Of a DNA stretch of 59,863 bases, positions 1 to 10,486 are shown piece after piece (the first letter of the stretch is position 1; the number at the start of each line of letters is the position of its first letter). Both the position numbers and the translations under genes were made by a program. The DNA is from Zopfochytrium polystomum (taxonomy: Eukaryota; Chytridiomycota; Chytridiomycetes; Chytridiales; Chytridiaceae): assembly GCA_025765615.1 (NCBI GenBank), contig JAIVFJ010000352.1:1-59863 (forward strand). The letters run 5' to 3'. The notes under the pieces were generated by a model, which was not told the origin of the DNA, made no database searches, and saw nothing but the letters and a program-made list of their open reading frames with translations.

Positions 1-509
1 GGGCGAGGGAGAGGCCGCGGAGGGCGGCGAGGCGGGCTTTGAACTCGTTTGGTGCGGGTCGGGGTAGCGCTCGAGCGGGGCGGAGGCGATCAGGTCGGTG
101 AGCGCGGGGACGGGTCCGAGGAGGCAGAGGATGCGGCGGCGGCTGCTGCTGAGGCGGCGGCGGCGGGCGACGGACGGGGATGGCGGGTCCGAACGAGTTT
201 TCGTTTGCGTCGAGAAGGAGCCAAGTCGAGTAGTCATCGCGGGCGCATCTGTACGGCTGCGGTTATTTTGCGTGGGGTGTTGCGCGTGGGCGTGGGAGGG
301 AGTGGTCAGTTGGTAAGGCCCAGAGCAAGACGGGTGAGAAGCGACAGACTCGTTCCAAACGCACGCACAGACGCACGCACGCACGCACGCGCACACGGTT
401 AGTGGCGGTGATGGTAGGTAGTCAGTCAGTCAGTCACCTTGAGGGCCCAGATGTTTGGGCGCACGATGGCCTGCAGGTCGAAGGCGGCGGCGGACGAGGA
501 CGACGACAT
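1..509 (-). CDS. HIS5: Histidinol-phosphate aminotransferase, 5' part (runs off the window)
   Basis: PLP enzyme of histidine biosynthesis that transaminates imidazole-acetol phosphate to histidinol phosphate, in the cytosol. Exon 1 (509-438) encodes 24 residues ending FDLQAIVRPNIWALK. An intron (437-257, GTGACT..GCAG) follows, and exon 2 (256-1) opens with PYRCARDDYS and then LLDANENSFGP. The joined motif is the hallmark N-terminus of the fungal HIS5/HisC class. Further on, LERYPDPHQ and NEFKARLAALRGL are both family-like but sit in different frames. They would join if one A were added to the A-run near position 48. An alanine-rich low-complexity stretch before them also changes frame. I read these as assembly or homopolymer errors, though a decayed gene is possible. 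The rest of the gene lies beyond base 1. Identification is firm; the frame of exon 2 is not. Confidence 0.85.
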
Positions 510-893
510 GGCGAGCGGGGCGAGCTGTGTGATTCGAGGCGTTATGTTCGATTTGATCGTGATTTACTAAAATTGATTTGAGCAAATTCACAATCGACCT
601 TGTCATACCACGCTTGCTTGTTGACAAGGCAGACGGACCAACCAATCAAGTGGGACAAGCCTCCGTCGGTCTCTCTGCCTCTCTCTCTCTCTCTGTCTCT
701 CTTCTCTCTCCTCGCGCTCTCTCTCTCTCTCCTGCCATGATCAGATTTCCGATCGCTTGCCGATATTTATGAACGACAACGACCGAGAAAACCAATAAAA
801 AAAATAAAAAAAAGAAAGAAAGAAAGAAAAGAAACGAAAAAAAGATATTTAACTCCGCCCCAACACCCGATCGCGACAGACATACCAGCAGGC

Positions 894-934
<41 letters not shown>

Positions 935-938
935 CAAT
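510..938. promoter_or_regulatory. Divergent intergenic region, HIS5 / HAD phosphatase
   Basis: This stretch separates two divergent genes and must hold both promoters. It contains a CT-rich tract (about 675-735), an A-rich patch (about 797-845) and a tetranucleotide array just before the phosphatase start. I see no confident TATA box or named binding site. Confidence 0.4.
892..935 (+). repeat. (CAGA)n microsatellite in presumed 5' leader
   Basis: About eleven head-to-tail CAGA units end 3-4 bases before the ATG at 939, so they lie in the presumed 5' UTR of the phosphatase. A shorter array of the same unit occurs at about 35041-35101. Confidence 0.9.
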
Positions 939-2876
939 ATGAACACCCGCCGCCTCGAGACGGACGCCGACATGCGGGCCTTTGTCGATGGCGTCGACAC
1001 CTTCCTGCTCGACTGCGACGGTGCGTATTAAATGCCTGCCTGCATCAGTGGGCGTGCCTACGTGTGACTGTTAAGCACGCGTGCGTGCGTGATCGCGCGT
1101 GTTAGGGGTGACGAGGGGTGGACTCGGCCCATCCTCTCACCCCGCTCGATCGTTACCACTCGATCACAATCGTCGACCCTTACAATCGGATCACGATCAC
1201 GATCATCCCCTCCCGCCCACACCCACCGCACTCACACACGCGTCCCCTCCCCCCGCTCCACCCCTGGCTCCACACACGGCCCCGCACAATGCCAACAAAC
1301 ACCGTCATCCATCACCTCTGCGCCACCACCACGCAAACAAAAACGCACACCCGCACCCCCCGTGCGGAACGCCCCGACTCCGGCGGCCCCGCCAGGCGTC
1401 ATCTGGTCCGGCGACCACCTGATCCCAAATGTGCAAGAGACCCTGTCGACCCTCCGCGCAATGGTTTTCTTTTTTTTTTGTTTTTTTTTGGCCCTGTTTT
1501 ACGCTCATCCTTCCATGGAACTCACCTCGGGCTTTCGTCCCAACTCCCCGCTCTCCCTCCCACCCCCCAGGGCAAGCAAATCATCTTTGTCACTAACAAC
1601 AGCTCGAAATCGCGGCGCGCGTACCTGAAAAAGTTTCAGTCCCTGGGCCTGCAGGCGTCCGAGGTATCTTTTTCATTTCTCTTTTCCTCTCTTTTTTTTC
1701 CTTCTAAAACGCACGCAACACCTTCAGGACGAAATCTTTGGCTCGGCGTACGCGGCGGCGTACTACATCCGGCACACGCTGAATTTCCCGGCGGACAAGA
1801 AAGTGTTTGTGATTGGCATGTCGGGGATCGAGGAGGAGCTGGCGTCGGAGGGGATCAGCTACACTGGCGGCACGGTAATTCCCGCTCCTCCTCTTTTCAT
1901 ATATTTTTGACGAAAATCAGTCCGACAACACAAACCTAAAATCCATGGGCGAGATGAGCACCGTCCAGCACGACCCTTCGATCGGCGCGGTGCTGTTCGG
2001 CTTCGACCTGGACCTGAACTACCGCAAGCTAGCGCGGGCGTACACGTACGTGCGGTCGGACCCGGAGAACGTGCACTTTCTCGCGACGAACAGCGACAAG
2101 ACGTTTCCGGCGGGCGGGTCGCTGTATCCGGGTATTTACTTGTTTTTTGTGTGTTGGACGCAGGGCGTCTGATTCAATGGCGGCCACCACCCAACTTCCC
2201 TCCAAGGGACCGGCGCGATGCTGGCGGCGCTGACGACGCCGCTGGGGCGCATGCCGACGATCTTGGGCAAGCCGGAACAGACGATGCTGGACGTGATTGT
2301 CAACAAGTTAGTGTTTGCGACAAGGAAAGGGGGGAAGATTGAAGAAGGAATTGTCAACTCCCCTCCTTTTGATTTTTTTTTTTTTTTCTCACCCGATGAT
2401 CCCCTTCCGCAGGTACCACCTCGACCGGTCGCGGACGTGCATGGTCGGAGACAGGTAAAAGCGAAAGCCGTTTTCGCTTTCTGCTTTGGCTAGACCCACC
2501 CAACCCTTCCCAACACACACACACACACACACACAAAAAAAAAGACTCGACACGGACGTGCTCTTTGGCAAGAACGGGTCGCTGCAGACGCTGCTGGTGC
2601 TGACAGGTCAGTTTTTGGGCATCATCACAGGGTGGGCCGCGGGAGAGAGAGAGAGAGAGTAGCGAAAGGAAGCAACCCGCTGACCCATTTTTTGAACGTT
2701 TGGGCGGTTTGATCGTGACACGACACACGACACACGACACACGACACGACGCACAATATGGCACAGGCGTGACGTCGCCGGCGGAGGCGGCGGCGTCGCC
2801 GATCAAGCCGGACTGCGTGGTCGAGTCGCTGGGGCGGGTGGGTCTTGCGCTGTCTGCGGCTCCCGCGGCGCAGTGA
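939..2876 (+). CDS. PHO13: HAD-family 4-nitrophenylphosphatase / phosphoglycolate phosphatase
   Basis: Cytosolic HAD phosphatase of the PHO13/PGP group, which removes phosphate from 2-phosphoglycolate and related side products. Eight or so short introns interrupt it. Exon 1 ends in DTFLLDCDG, the nucleophile motif (DxDG). The next exons read VIWSGDHLIPNVQETLSTLR, then IIFVTNNSSKSRRAYLKK (motif II, TNN[S/N]), then FGSAYAAAYYI, then GAVLFGFDLDLNYRKL with FLATNSDKTFP. The substrate loop PGTGAMLAAL and GKPEQTMLDVI follow. MVGDRLDTDVLFGKNG is motif III/IV and LVLTGVTSPAEA closes the core. The stop is TGA at 2874. The order and spacing match the fungal enzyme of about 310 residues. The start at 939 is the first ATG after the CAGA array and gives the usual short N-terminus. 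No lost catalytic residue was seen. Confidence 0.92.
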
Positions 2877-3112
2877 TTACGCGGCGCGCGTCGAACGAGC
2901 GATAGCGAGAGAGAGAGAGAGAGACGGAGAGAGAGAGAAAGGCACGACGCGGGGGGTGGGGTGATGGCTTCTGCGTTATGCTGTGCTTGTCGTCGTTGGA
3001 CGGGCGGGCGCAGCCGCTCATGGACTTGTCACTTGCGATCAAAAAGCAAAGAAAGAGACGCAGATCGTCCAAACTTCACTGCAGATAATGCAGTAACCCC
3101 GCAAGGCAAACA

Positions 3113-6106
3113 ATGGCCAAGAAGAAGAAGAGCGGCTCGGGCTCCGGCCCTAACTCTGGCGGCGGCGCGGTCCCCGAGGCCCTCGCCAAGAAGGCGGCCA
3201 AGGCGCAGCGGCAGGAAAAGAAAAAGGCCAAGGCGGAGCGCAAGGTCGAAAAGACGGGGGCGAAGAAGAACAACAAGAACAAGAAGGACCTCCCGGACTC
3301 GGAGTCCGACGAGGACATTGACGCCATCCTCGCCGAGCTGGCGCGCGAGGACGCCGCGAGGACCGGTACCGACCCCTCCCCCCCCCCTCCCCCTCCAAAG
3401 ACTAACCCCTCCGCCCCGCCCCCCCACCACCCAGCAATCACCATCACCCCTTCCCCACCCCCAACCCGCCGCTCCTGCGCGACGCTCCTCGCGAACCCAC
3501 TCCTCCCACACGAACTGGTCCTCTTTGGCGGCGAGCACTACGACGGTCAGCGGGTCTTCATGTCGGGCGAGCTGCTTTTGTACCACACGGAAGCGCGGTC
3601 GTGGCGGCGGGTGGCGTCTCCCACGTCGCCCGGGCCGAGGTCGTCGCACCAGATGGTGGCGACGCCGGCGGGGAGGGGGTTTTTGTTTGGCGGCGAGTTT
3701 GTGGGGCCGGCGGGGAACTCGTTTTTTCATTGTGAGTTGGTGTTGTTTTGGTGAGGAGGGGGGGAAAAATGAGGGAGGGAGAGAGAGGTTGGCTAACCGA
3801 GCAACGTGTTGGCCAGATAAGGACTTTTGGGCGTTCGATTTCAAGACGTACGCGTGGGAGAGGCTTGAGGTTGGAAAGGTGAGCTGGCGTGTGTGTTTTG
3901 TGTGTGTGTGTGTGTGCGTGTGTGTGTGTGTGTGTGAGTTGTGTGTGCGTGTGCGTGTGCGCGCGCGCAGCGAGTTTGCTTTTACTGAGCGCGAACACCA
4001 CCCTTTCACCCACAAGAAACCGTCCCCCCGGTCCGGCCACCGAAGTGCGTAACCCTCAACCTCTAACACCCTTCCACCCTCCCATTTCTAACCCCCCCTC
4101 CCACCCTACCCCCGCAGTGATCCTCTGGAAACACCTGATCGTACTCTTTGGCGGTTTCCACGACCAAGGGCGGACGACAAAGTACCTCGACGACCTGCAC
4201 GTGTTCGACACGGTGGAGGGAGTGTGGCGGGCGGTGGAGATGCCGGAACCGCGGCCGACGCGGCGCAGCGGGTTCGGGCTGTGCGTGAGCGGCGAGACGG
4301 TCGTGCTCTACGGGGGTTACACCAAGGAGACGACCAAGGCCGGGGCGAAGGCGAGGGGCGTCGTGCATACGGGTTTGTTTTCGTTGGCGGCTTTTTTTTT
4401 TTTGCGGTTGGTCCAGGAAAGTTAACCCCCCACCCAACCGATTTCACCAACGAACAACGTCGAAAACAGACATTTGGGTGCTCAAGATGTCGTTCGAGCT
4501 CGACAAGCTGCGGTGGGAGCGCCGGAAAAAGGGCGGCGTGATGCCGCAGCCGCGATCGGGCGCTACCATGGTGTCATACAAGGGCCGCGGGTACATGTTG
4601 TGAGTCAGCTGCCTTTTTTTGCAACCCCCCCCGCCAGCGGCCGCTTTCAAGCTGGTTTGTTGAACCACCACCCCTCCCACGAACAAAGCGGCGGCGTCGT
4701 CGACGTCAAGGAAGACGAGGAAAACATCGAGAGTATCTGCCTAGGTAAAAAAAAACTATTTTATCCCAATACCCCATCTCTAACTCTCCCTCCCCCCCTC
4801 TCTCCACGCGCAGACGAACTATTCCAGTACAAAATTGGTATGAAGGAGCGAAAGCTCCGTCTTTCCGCCCGCACACCTCCCGTCACGCTGAAAACCCACC
4901 CCACCTTCCTCCCTCGCCGCCACACCCCTCCCGTTCCCACAAAAAAAAAAGACCAGGGCCGGTTCTACCCGGTGCAGGTACGCAAGCGGAACCCGAACGA
5001 GCCCGAGAAGCGTCCGGCGGCGCGGTTCAACGCCGCAATGTGCGTGCAGCGGTCGAATTTGTACATGTGAGTTGCGCGAGCCGGGGGGTTAGCAGAGAGG
5101 CGGTTCGCCTTGGTCTTTTTCATCTTTTTCCCGTCTCTCATTTACACGCTCCTCCCTCTCCACCAAAAAAAAACCCCCCAGCTTTGGCGGCATCCAAGAA
5201 AAAGACAGCAAGGAGCTTACCTTCGCTGACCTCTGGACGCTGGACCTCGACAAACTGACGCCGTACGAGTGCCTGGTGGAGGACGAGCTTGCGATGAGCA
5301 CGTGGCTCGGGGTGGAGAGCGGCGACGAGAATGAGGAGGACGACGACGACGATGAGGACGACGACGACAGCGATGATGATGACGATGATGATGACGATGA
5401 TGATGACGATGATGATGACGATGATGATGACGAGGAAGAGGAGGAGAACGAGAAGGAAGCTGGTGGCGACGACGACGACGTGGGGCGGCGGGCGGGCAAG
5501 GGCAAGGCTGCGGCGGTTGCCCCGACGCCGGCGGCAGTGGCATCAGCAAAGCGCAGGAAGGGCAAGAAAAGGGCCGGCGATGACGACGCGCCAGCCGACG
5601 CGCCGGCAGCGGCGACGGCTGCACCACCACCACAGGACGCAAACGCCGTCGCCGCCGATTCCACGGCGTCGGCGGCTTCGGCAGATCCCGCGGAACCCGC
5701 GGAGCCGGACCTGGACGTTGCGAACCGGCCACAAGGTGAGTTTTCGTGGGCGCGCGCGATATTGTATTTTCCTTTCTTTTTTTTTTTCCGTTCGGCGTCG
5801 GGTAACAGAAGCCAATCAACAGGCACCGACGCATCACTCCGCGACTACTTCAGCCGCACGACCGACTACTGGTTCGGCAAGGCGCTCGAAGCCGCGCAGG
5901 GCGACGGCGCTGGTGCTGCTGGCACGGCGGCGTCGATGGGCGCGAAGCAGCTGAGGCGCGTGGCGTTCCAACTGGCGGAGGAGGCGTGGCAGCGCGACGA
6001 GGCGCGGGTGGCGGCGGAACGGCGGGTGCTGGAGGAGAACGAGGTGGACGCGGCGGAGGCGCGGAGAAGGGCGGAGGAGGGGGTGCGGCGCGGGCGGCGG
6101 ATATGA
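3113..6106 (+). CDS. KLHDC4: Kelch-repeat protein of the KLHDC4 / Kel3 type
   Basis: Cytoplasmic kelch beta-propeller protein; the exact role of this family is not settled. The N-terminus (from MAKKKK) is a Lys/Ala-rich basic segment, then an acidic DSESDEDIDAILAELARED block as in KLHDC4. Kelch blades follow: ELVLFGGEHYDGQRVFM, FLFGGEFVGPAGNSFFH-YKDFWAFD, PRSGHRMILWKHLIVLFGG, LDDLHVFDTVEGVW, VVLYGGY, IWVLKMSFELDKLRWERR, and FGGIQEKDSKELTFADLWTLDLD. At least seven introns split it, some phase 1 (TAT of HYKD is split). A later exon holds an Asp-rich tract coded by GAY repeats. The last exon carries SLRDYFSRTTDYWFGKAL, the family C-terminal signature, and ends in a Glu/Arg-rich helix. The intron near 3890-3985 is almost pure GT repeat. 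The match to KLHDC4 is strong over its full length. Confidence 0.9.
5329..5437 (+). repeat. GAY trinucleotide tract coding poly-Asp
   Basis: About 35 successive GAC/GAT codons, with a few GAG and AGC, encode an Asp-rich run inside the Kelch gene. The mixture of GAC and GAT suggests an old tract rather than a fresh expansion. Confidence 0.9.
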
Positions 6107-7759
6107 AAGCGGGGGGTCTTTGGCAGTCGGCGACTTGGGGCTGTAATAATTATGTAAAGCGTCTCCTTGCAGACACGAAGCTCAGGGCATTCTTGTGTGC
6201 TGGCAACATGGCCTCCATTCGCCACTGCAGTGGGAGGCTGTCGTTCTGGCGTCCAGTGTTGAGTTCTAGACTTCTCCCTTTGCTCCTCCGAACACGAAGT
6301 GATGGCACGTGCTGTTAACAGGGAGCTGGCAGTTGGTGTCATTGCAGGGGGCCAAGGTGAGGGTGCTCTTTTTTTTTCGTTTCGGTTTTTGGGGGGAATC
6401 TGAACCAAAAGAGGGGCCAGGACGTTGCGCATTCGCTCGGTGCGATCTACTGCGAGGCTGTGGCTGGCGACATGGCCTCGATCCGTACTACAGTGGAGGC
6501 GGTCGCTCTGGCTGCTCTGAGCGTCATGGAAGAATGAAGTCTAGACTTCCATTGGCGCTTCTCGTGCGACGCGCGAGGAGAGGGAGGGAGGGAAGAATAG
6601 GGACTCAGATCCTTTTACAAACCTGCCACTCACCGTGCTCTGCGGTACAATGTCGTTGCGGCCAGCCGGGCGACGCTACTGGCGAGCACAAGAAAAGCAC
6701 CAAGGTTCGAGACCAAAAGCAGGTGCCCGACCCCCTATCACCCACCTTTCCTCTCCGCCGCTAGGCGTCCACGTTGAAACTCCCAAGGAACCCTTAATTG
6801 TAACAAGCACTTATGCAGTTCCTTTGAAATCGTTTCATCCTCGCAAGCGGCTGGATGCTTGTTTGCGTGACAATTCCCCAAAATGAAAGTTCGAGGAAGA
6901 GCGAGGGTTCGCAGTGCGCTTGTCTTAACTCTAAAAAATTGTCAACCCACCTCTCACTCGACATCTTCGGGATAATTTGATTGTGCGTGTTCTAAAACCA
7001 AACTTGGGTAGATCGACGGATGCTTGCCTGCAAGGCAATGTTTCCATTTGACTGCAATATCTTCTGTGGACTCTGCAAGGATCGCAAAGTCCATTCCTCC
7101 GAGGTGGTTGCCCGACTGCGACGTCCACACCCTTATCGCCGACTTTGAACAAAAAAGTGTTGCGCGAGCGCCGGTAAAGGGTCTTCGTTACTTCTGAAGC
7201 CAAAGGTGAAACCAAAGTCTTATGACTTTTTTTCGGGTGTCGGGAACCACTTGAAAGTCCGCCCCGGGGGGAATTTGATACACGGACTGACTGCTCCTGG
7301 TTTTCAATTCACCCTCAATCCTCAATCGTAAACACATCTGTTTTTCCCTTTGAAAACCCTTCAAACGAAGAGTAAGTTATATTTTGCGCGAAGAGACTGC
7401 CATGTGCGTCCACTTTGCTCGACCGACCGCCATTCAGCGAGCAACGTGTTTCGTGGAGCGGGATCACAAGACGACGGGTTCCGGGTCTGAAGCGATGATG
7501 AGGCTGGTTGACGTGAACAAAGCATCTGAGCTCACGCAGCGTGGTGGGTCTCATCAACGCGTATGCCGTGCTCGTGGTTGATGCTGCAAGATGTGGTAGG
7601 ATAGGTAGGATTGAAGTGGATGGATGGTATAGGTGGCAGTTGTCGAGGGTCAACACTCCGCGCTGTGGCAAGTTCAATTCCAATGCATTAATCGTCGGAA
7701 GCTAGCCAAAAAACCTCAAAAAGGGCAGCTTGCAAAGTCATCTTTTCTGACAAACTTCG
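6107..7759. other. Non-coding stretch with decayed short repeats
   Basis: No intact gene was recognised. Two related segments, about 6190-6262 and 6435-6545, share a reading MASIRT.VEAV.LA in different states of decay. The first is shifted by one base; the second stays open to EE-stop. A third relative lies near 33230-33310. From about 7536 on, the sequence is nearly identical to 14090-14320 and is the duplicated 5' flank of the downstream gene. Confidence 0.5.
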
Positions 7760-9495
7760 ATGGTCATGCTCGGTGCCGACGACGCCTCCGCCTCTTCGTC
7801 CGCAGAGCCAACCATCATGCCGACCGACGACCCCATGTTCACCATCATCGTCGGCCAAGGTGACGGAGATGGCGTCGACGGGGGAACCGTGTTCCAGCTG
7901 CCGGCGTCCACCTTTGCCGCCTTCCCGGACACGCTCCTCCACGATCGAACGCACCGCATCCTGCAGTTCCGCGATCCTTACTTGATCCAGTTGCCCGACT
8001 GCTCCCCCGTCGTCTTTCGCCGCGTCGTCCTGCCCTTCTACGACACGGCTGAGCGCTATTGGAACGTTCCAGTGCAGCTCGCATTCCCAAAGAACGTCCT
8101 CCTGTCGGCCAGCACTATCCTCGGCAGGCTCGTCGAGGCCGTGGACGTCGGCGAGCCGAGCGGCAACGCAGACGGCGAAGACGACGACGACGGTGAGGCG
8201 GGCGAGCTTTCGCCGCACCGGATCAATCACGATCTGCAGTTTCTTGGCATCCCGTCGCCGTTTGACCCGCGCTGGTCGCTCTCCGTGTTTGCGTGGACCT
8301 CGACTGGAAGAGCCGCTTTGCGGCGCATAGAGCCGGCGCTGGAGCAGATCGAGCGGGCGCAAAAGGAGGCCGCAGAGGCGACAAAGAGCTGGGTGTCGAC
8401 GATCAAGGAGTTCAACGCGATATGGCCGAAGCTGGCTGTGCAAACCGCAGAAGAAGATCACTCGGAGCCTCGGGACCGAGAGGAGCAAAGCCCAGAGCCG
8501 TCAGACCAAGAGGAAAGCAGCGACTCGGAGCCTCCGCAGCAAGCCGCTGAAAGCGATTCCGCTGAGCAAATGCTATCTGACCTCACGGACGAAGACGACT
8601 TGGAACCTTCAGATCAACTTGACCAAATCGAGTTCTCGGACGAAGACGATTTGGAACCTTCAGATCAACGTCACCAAATCGAGTTCTCGGACGAAGTCGA
8701 TTCGGAACCTTCAGATCAAGGTGACCAAATCGAGGTCTCGTCGACGTCCTCGGACGCATCTTCGACGCCAAAACCGGTGGCGCTGATCGCATCGGCAGAA
8801 CTGCAGAAGGCACTGAATTCCTTTTTTCGAGTTGGCGAGATGGCGAAAGCTGCACAGAAGCTTATGAAGAAATGGAAGAATGTCAGGGAATGGGAAATTC
8901 CCGAGTTCCAATTTGAACCACAAGCCTGCCTTGTGTCTGACTTTGTAATTGAGAACGAAGCCTGGTCAAAGACTTGCACAGTGCTGGACAAGCTGTTTGG
9001 ACTGCAAAATGTTTATTTCAGAAGGATGGATTTGGCTGATGAAGGTGGGAACCATACCAGGTAAGTAAATTTTTCTTCTGGGTGACTTGGACATTGGGTA
9101 CTTTGGGTGCTTGACTGATTTCTGAAAACAGGGGTTGCTACTATTACGATCCAGCCAGAGAAAATTACCTGTCCACAGGAAACCTGAAGCTCACCAACGC
9201 CTTTCCACGCAAGGCAGCACCTGGAGACGTGGCGGAACGTGGATCAATTGTATTTGGGGACGTGTCTACACTACCACAGCACGATGCCTCTACCGCTGTA
9301 TACCACCCTGCTGCGCTTCAGCGAGTCCCACAGCAGGTCTTTAATTTTGATTTTGGCGTGGAGTCGGCAAAACGCCTGCAATTTGTTCGTTGGCCTTGTC
9401 GATTGGATGTGTGCCACGAGAACAGCGGCATATGTGCCTTCTACCAAGAATTTCTTTCTACAATTTGTGTTGTTATATACCCGTTAATGGGTTAG
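7760..9495 (+). CDS. Private-family protein, BTB/T1-like N-terminus (copy 1)
   Basis: Two exons (7760-9060 and 9132-9495, intron GTAAGT..ACAG). Residues about 25-110 read MFTIIVGQG..GGTVFQLPASTFAAFPDTLL..LPDCSPVVFRRVVLPFY. This resembles the BTB/T1 (KCTD-type) fold pattern, where GGxxFxxxxSTL, FPDTLL and the RdP/SPxxFRxVLxFY elements recur. The family call is by pattern only. A conserved middle (NHDLQFLGIPSPFDPRWS; LEQIERAQKEAAEATKSW helix) leads to an acidic segment with three 17-residue repeats, then a helix with FRVGEMAKAAQKLMKKW. Exon 2 carries IVFGDVSTLPQHD, TAVYHP, VPQQVFNFDF and ends FLSTICVVIYPLMG, a C-terminus I do not recognise. ATG at 7766 (MLGADD) is also possible and is the start shared with copy 3. 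Other copies are at 14325, 53877 and 57496. Confidence 0.72.
8580..8740 (+). repeat. Three 51-base coding repeats in copy 1
   Basis: Three units each encode D-E-[DV]-D-[LS]-EPSDQ..[DH]QIE[FV]S. Copy 2 of the gene has four units, so the array changes length by whole 51-base steps. Confidence 0.85.
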
Positions 9496-9975
9496 TTGGT
9501 TTGCCTTCACTTCATGAGCGGTGTCTTCAACTGTGAAACTGTTTGCATCCGGCTCCGTATGCTTCAAAGATTGTTTTATTTTGCTTCGCTGGAACGGTGT
9601 GGAGGGAGGCATGGGAAGCGATTTCGGGAGTTGGGGGTCTTGCGAAGTTATTTTATTTTGTGATTTGATGTGGTGCGAGTGTTATCGAAATGGCGCTTTG
9701 GCGCTCAGGCATCAATGGGCACGTTCACCACCTTGCACTCGGTGAGCTCTGGGATCACCTGATACTGGCGTCCCTCCAGATCGCTGCGGAGTGGGTCTGT
9801 GGCTGTTCACATTCTGTTTTTTTCTTTTTCAGCCTGTTCTCTCCTTTCATTTTTTCGAATCCAAGACTTCACCACAGGGGTTCCTCATATGCAGAAATAG
9901 ATACTTGCAGCCCTTTCTTTGCAGTCGTGTAACGGACAATTACAGTGAAAAAAATGACATCTTGAGCCTCTTGCT
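9496..9975. other. 3' flank of copy 1, no gene seen
   Basis: AT-rich sequence after the copy 1 stop. I see no coding exon, RNA gene or repeat match inside the window. Confidence 0.4.
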
Positions 9976-10017
9976 GCTTACCAGTCAGTTCCGCCTAACA
10001 TGTGCTGTACATCGTTA
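9976..10017. mobile_element. Terminal fragment of a dispersed element (ends CCGCCTAACA)
   Basis: CCTCTTGCTGCTTACCAGTC and the following bases to CCTAACA match the ends of sequences at about 36005-36048 (same strand) and 57714-57755 (opposite strand, beginning TGTTAGGC). A TGTTA..TAACA edge is typical of LTR ends, but only one end is present here. Confidence 0.45.
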
Positions 10018-10136
10018 TCTGATTCACTCTCGCTGCCCCAAACCTTATTCACACTTCTAGTACACACATGCTTCAAGTCGACAATCTGGACATTGAATGG
10101 TTGTTGTGTGGCTGCCGCTGGTGCTTGTGGGAATAG
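10018..10136 (-). mobile_element. Fragment of copia linker region
   Basis: The segment resembles about 11745-11865 (shared GTGCTGT, TTGATTCACTTTTGCTGC-like and GCTGCCGCTGGTGCT-like blocks). That region lies between integrase and reverse transcriptase in the larger copia relic. It is a stray piece of a related element, cut by the dispersed repeat starting at 10137. Confidence 0.4.
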
Positions 10137-10486
10137 TGTGAGACTACACCTAGGTCTCAGTGATAAAGTCTAGGGATTTTATTCGCAAAAACAAGCGTAC
10201 CTGTCATTAAACGGCAAGGATCGGGATCCTATTATTATTCCCGGTTCTTTAGTTTCCAAGGCGTTATCAAAGTGTATTTGCGGCTAAACCGTCTTTATTA
10301 TTGGGCCTGCTTTTACTACTTTTGTCTTAACAGCTTCCGTTGTGCCAGGTTTTCTCAACATATTTTCTTTTTCAGTGACTAACAGAGACTGCCCAACTGC
10401 CTAGGGATGGGGTGCCTGACAGGCCATACCCCAAGCCTGCCTAATTTATTATTTATTTTCGGCACTTGTACATACACGCATAGGGT
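10137..10486. repeat. Dispersed ~350-base repeat (copy A)
   Basis: Begins TGTGAGACTACACCTAGG and stays alignable with 35331-35656 through TTTATTATTGGG, TTTTACTACTTTTGTCTTA and GTACATACAC, with scattered substitutions and small indels. No coding capacity. A solo LTR or MITE would explain the size; I found no clear target-site duplication. The exact right edge is uncertain. Confidence 0.6.

Noticed and set aside
3029..4069. A 346-codon open reading on the minus strand opposite the Kelch gene
   Set aside because: It is the antisense of clear Kelch exons and of a GT microsatellite; composition is Arg/His/Thr-rich with no motif.
5089..5837. Poly-Ser minus-strand readings of 206-245 codons
   Set aside because: Direct antisense of the GAY tract and Kelch C-terminal exons.
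7315..7683. Minus-strand reading MELNLPQRGVLTLDN, with a similar one at 14270-13818
   Set aside because: It recurs only because the flank is duplicated. The opposite strand is equally open, and there is no motif or codon-level sign of selection.
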